DNA of 6,221 nt, taken from the NCBI GenBank assembly GCA_027034965.1, contig JALVWL010000108.1:5554-11774 (forward strand), given 5' to 3'. The notes beneath the pieces were generated by a model. That model was not told the origin of the DNA and ran no database searches. It was given only the letters and a program-made list of their open reading frames with translations. The position numbers and the translations under genes were made by a program. Source of the stretch: Candidatus Omnitrophota bacterium. GTDB taxonomy: Bacteria; Omnitrophota; Gorgyraeia; S143-82. Shown here one piece after another: positions 6,051-6,221 of the stretch (positions within the stretch are counted from its first letter, which is position 1; every line of letters begins with the position of its first letter).

Positions 6051-6221
6051 ATGCCCAATGGTGGTTGGCGTGTAAGATTCTTAGATCCAGAGGGGAAGGC
6101 AATAGAAGAACATTATTGCTATAAAATCCTGTTGGATTATGATTTAGCTCAATATCAGATAAATGAAGATCATCCTCGTAAATTTCCTGCTTTGGCCAAG
6201 ATAGAAATAATTCCCGAAGAA
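6051..6221 (+). CDS. Unrecognised small ORF, 3' truncated by window edge
   Basis: ATG 6051 opens 57 codons that reach the last base with no stop, starting MPNGGWRVRFLDPEGKAIEE and ending in KIEIIPEE. AGGGGG at 6038-6043 lies 7 nt upstream, a good ribosome binding site, and the gap to the AbrB-type gene is only 16 nt, so the two probably share the promoter at 5811-5839. The visible part is aromatic- and acid-rich, without a membrane segment or signal peptide. I do not recognise it. As the gene after a possible AbrB-type antitoxin it occupies the position a toxin would have, but no toxin motif (PIN, MazF, RelE) is seen in the part present. Confidence 0.65.
   Translation, partial: MPNGGWRVRFLDPEGKAIEEHYCYKILLDYDLAQYQINEDHPRKFPALAKIEIIPEE

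Overview
The window reads as a piece of chromosome from a diderm (Gram-negative-type) bacterium. A lipoprotein signal peptide, a GT9 heptosyltransferase-like enzyme and a polyprenyl-phosphate sugar transferase point to a complex outer surface made of glycolipid or polysaccharide. The gene style, with short gaps, overlapping starts and an SNase/DUF1016 fusion followed by a small AbrB protein, recalls uncultured lineages such as Omnitrophota. That placement is an impression from protein style; no marker gene here proves it. Every gene I can support lies on the + strand.

Region 1 (1-861) is the 3' end of a large gene that enters from the left. I do not recognise its product. It ends in a low-complexity linker and a short strand-like tail.

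Region 2 (about 939-4712) is a compact five-gene run, probably one operon: a small sugar transferase that would start a glycan on a lipid carrier, a six-helix membrane protein of unknown role, a helical-repeat lipoprotein, a GT9 glycosyltransferase and a dCMP deaminase. Gaps are 21 nt or less, and two junctions overlap by about 26-32 nt, suggesting translational coupling. The first four genes fit cell-surface glycan assembly. The deaminase supplies dUMP for dTMP synthesis and looks like a housekeeping passenger.

Region 3 (4713-6221) has a different character. Its coding strand becomes visibly A-rich and T-poor. Two well-formed promoters appear, each with a 17-bp spacer, an identical TATACT -10 box and a perfect inverted repeat lying over one promoter element. 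The first drives a three-part protein: a DUF1016 N-terminal domain, a degenerate SNase-like half-repeat and a full SNase (thermonuclease) domain. Its mRNA is predicted to be leaderless. The second drives a 57-residue AbrB-type DNA-binding protein and, 16 nt later, an unrecognised ORF that runs off the right edge. I infer a small self-regulated accessory module, possibly mobile or defence-related, inserted downstream of a housekeeping and surface-glycan operon. No RNA genes, CRISPR arrays, insertion sequences or convincing intrinsic terminators were seen.
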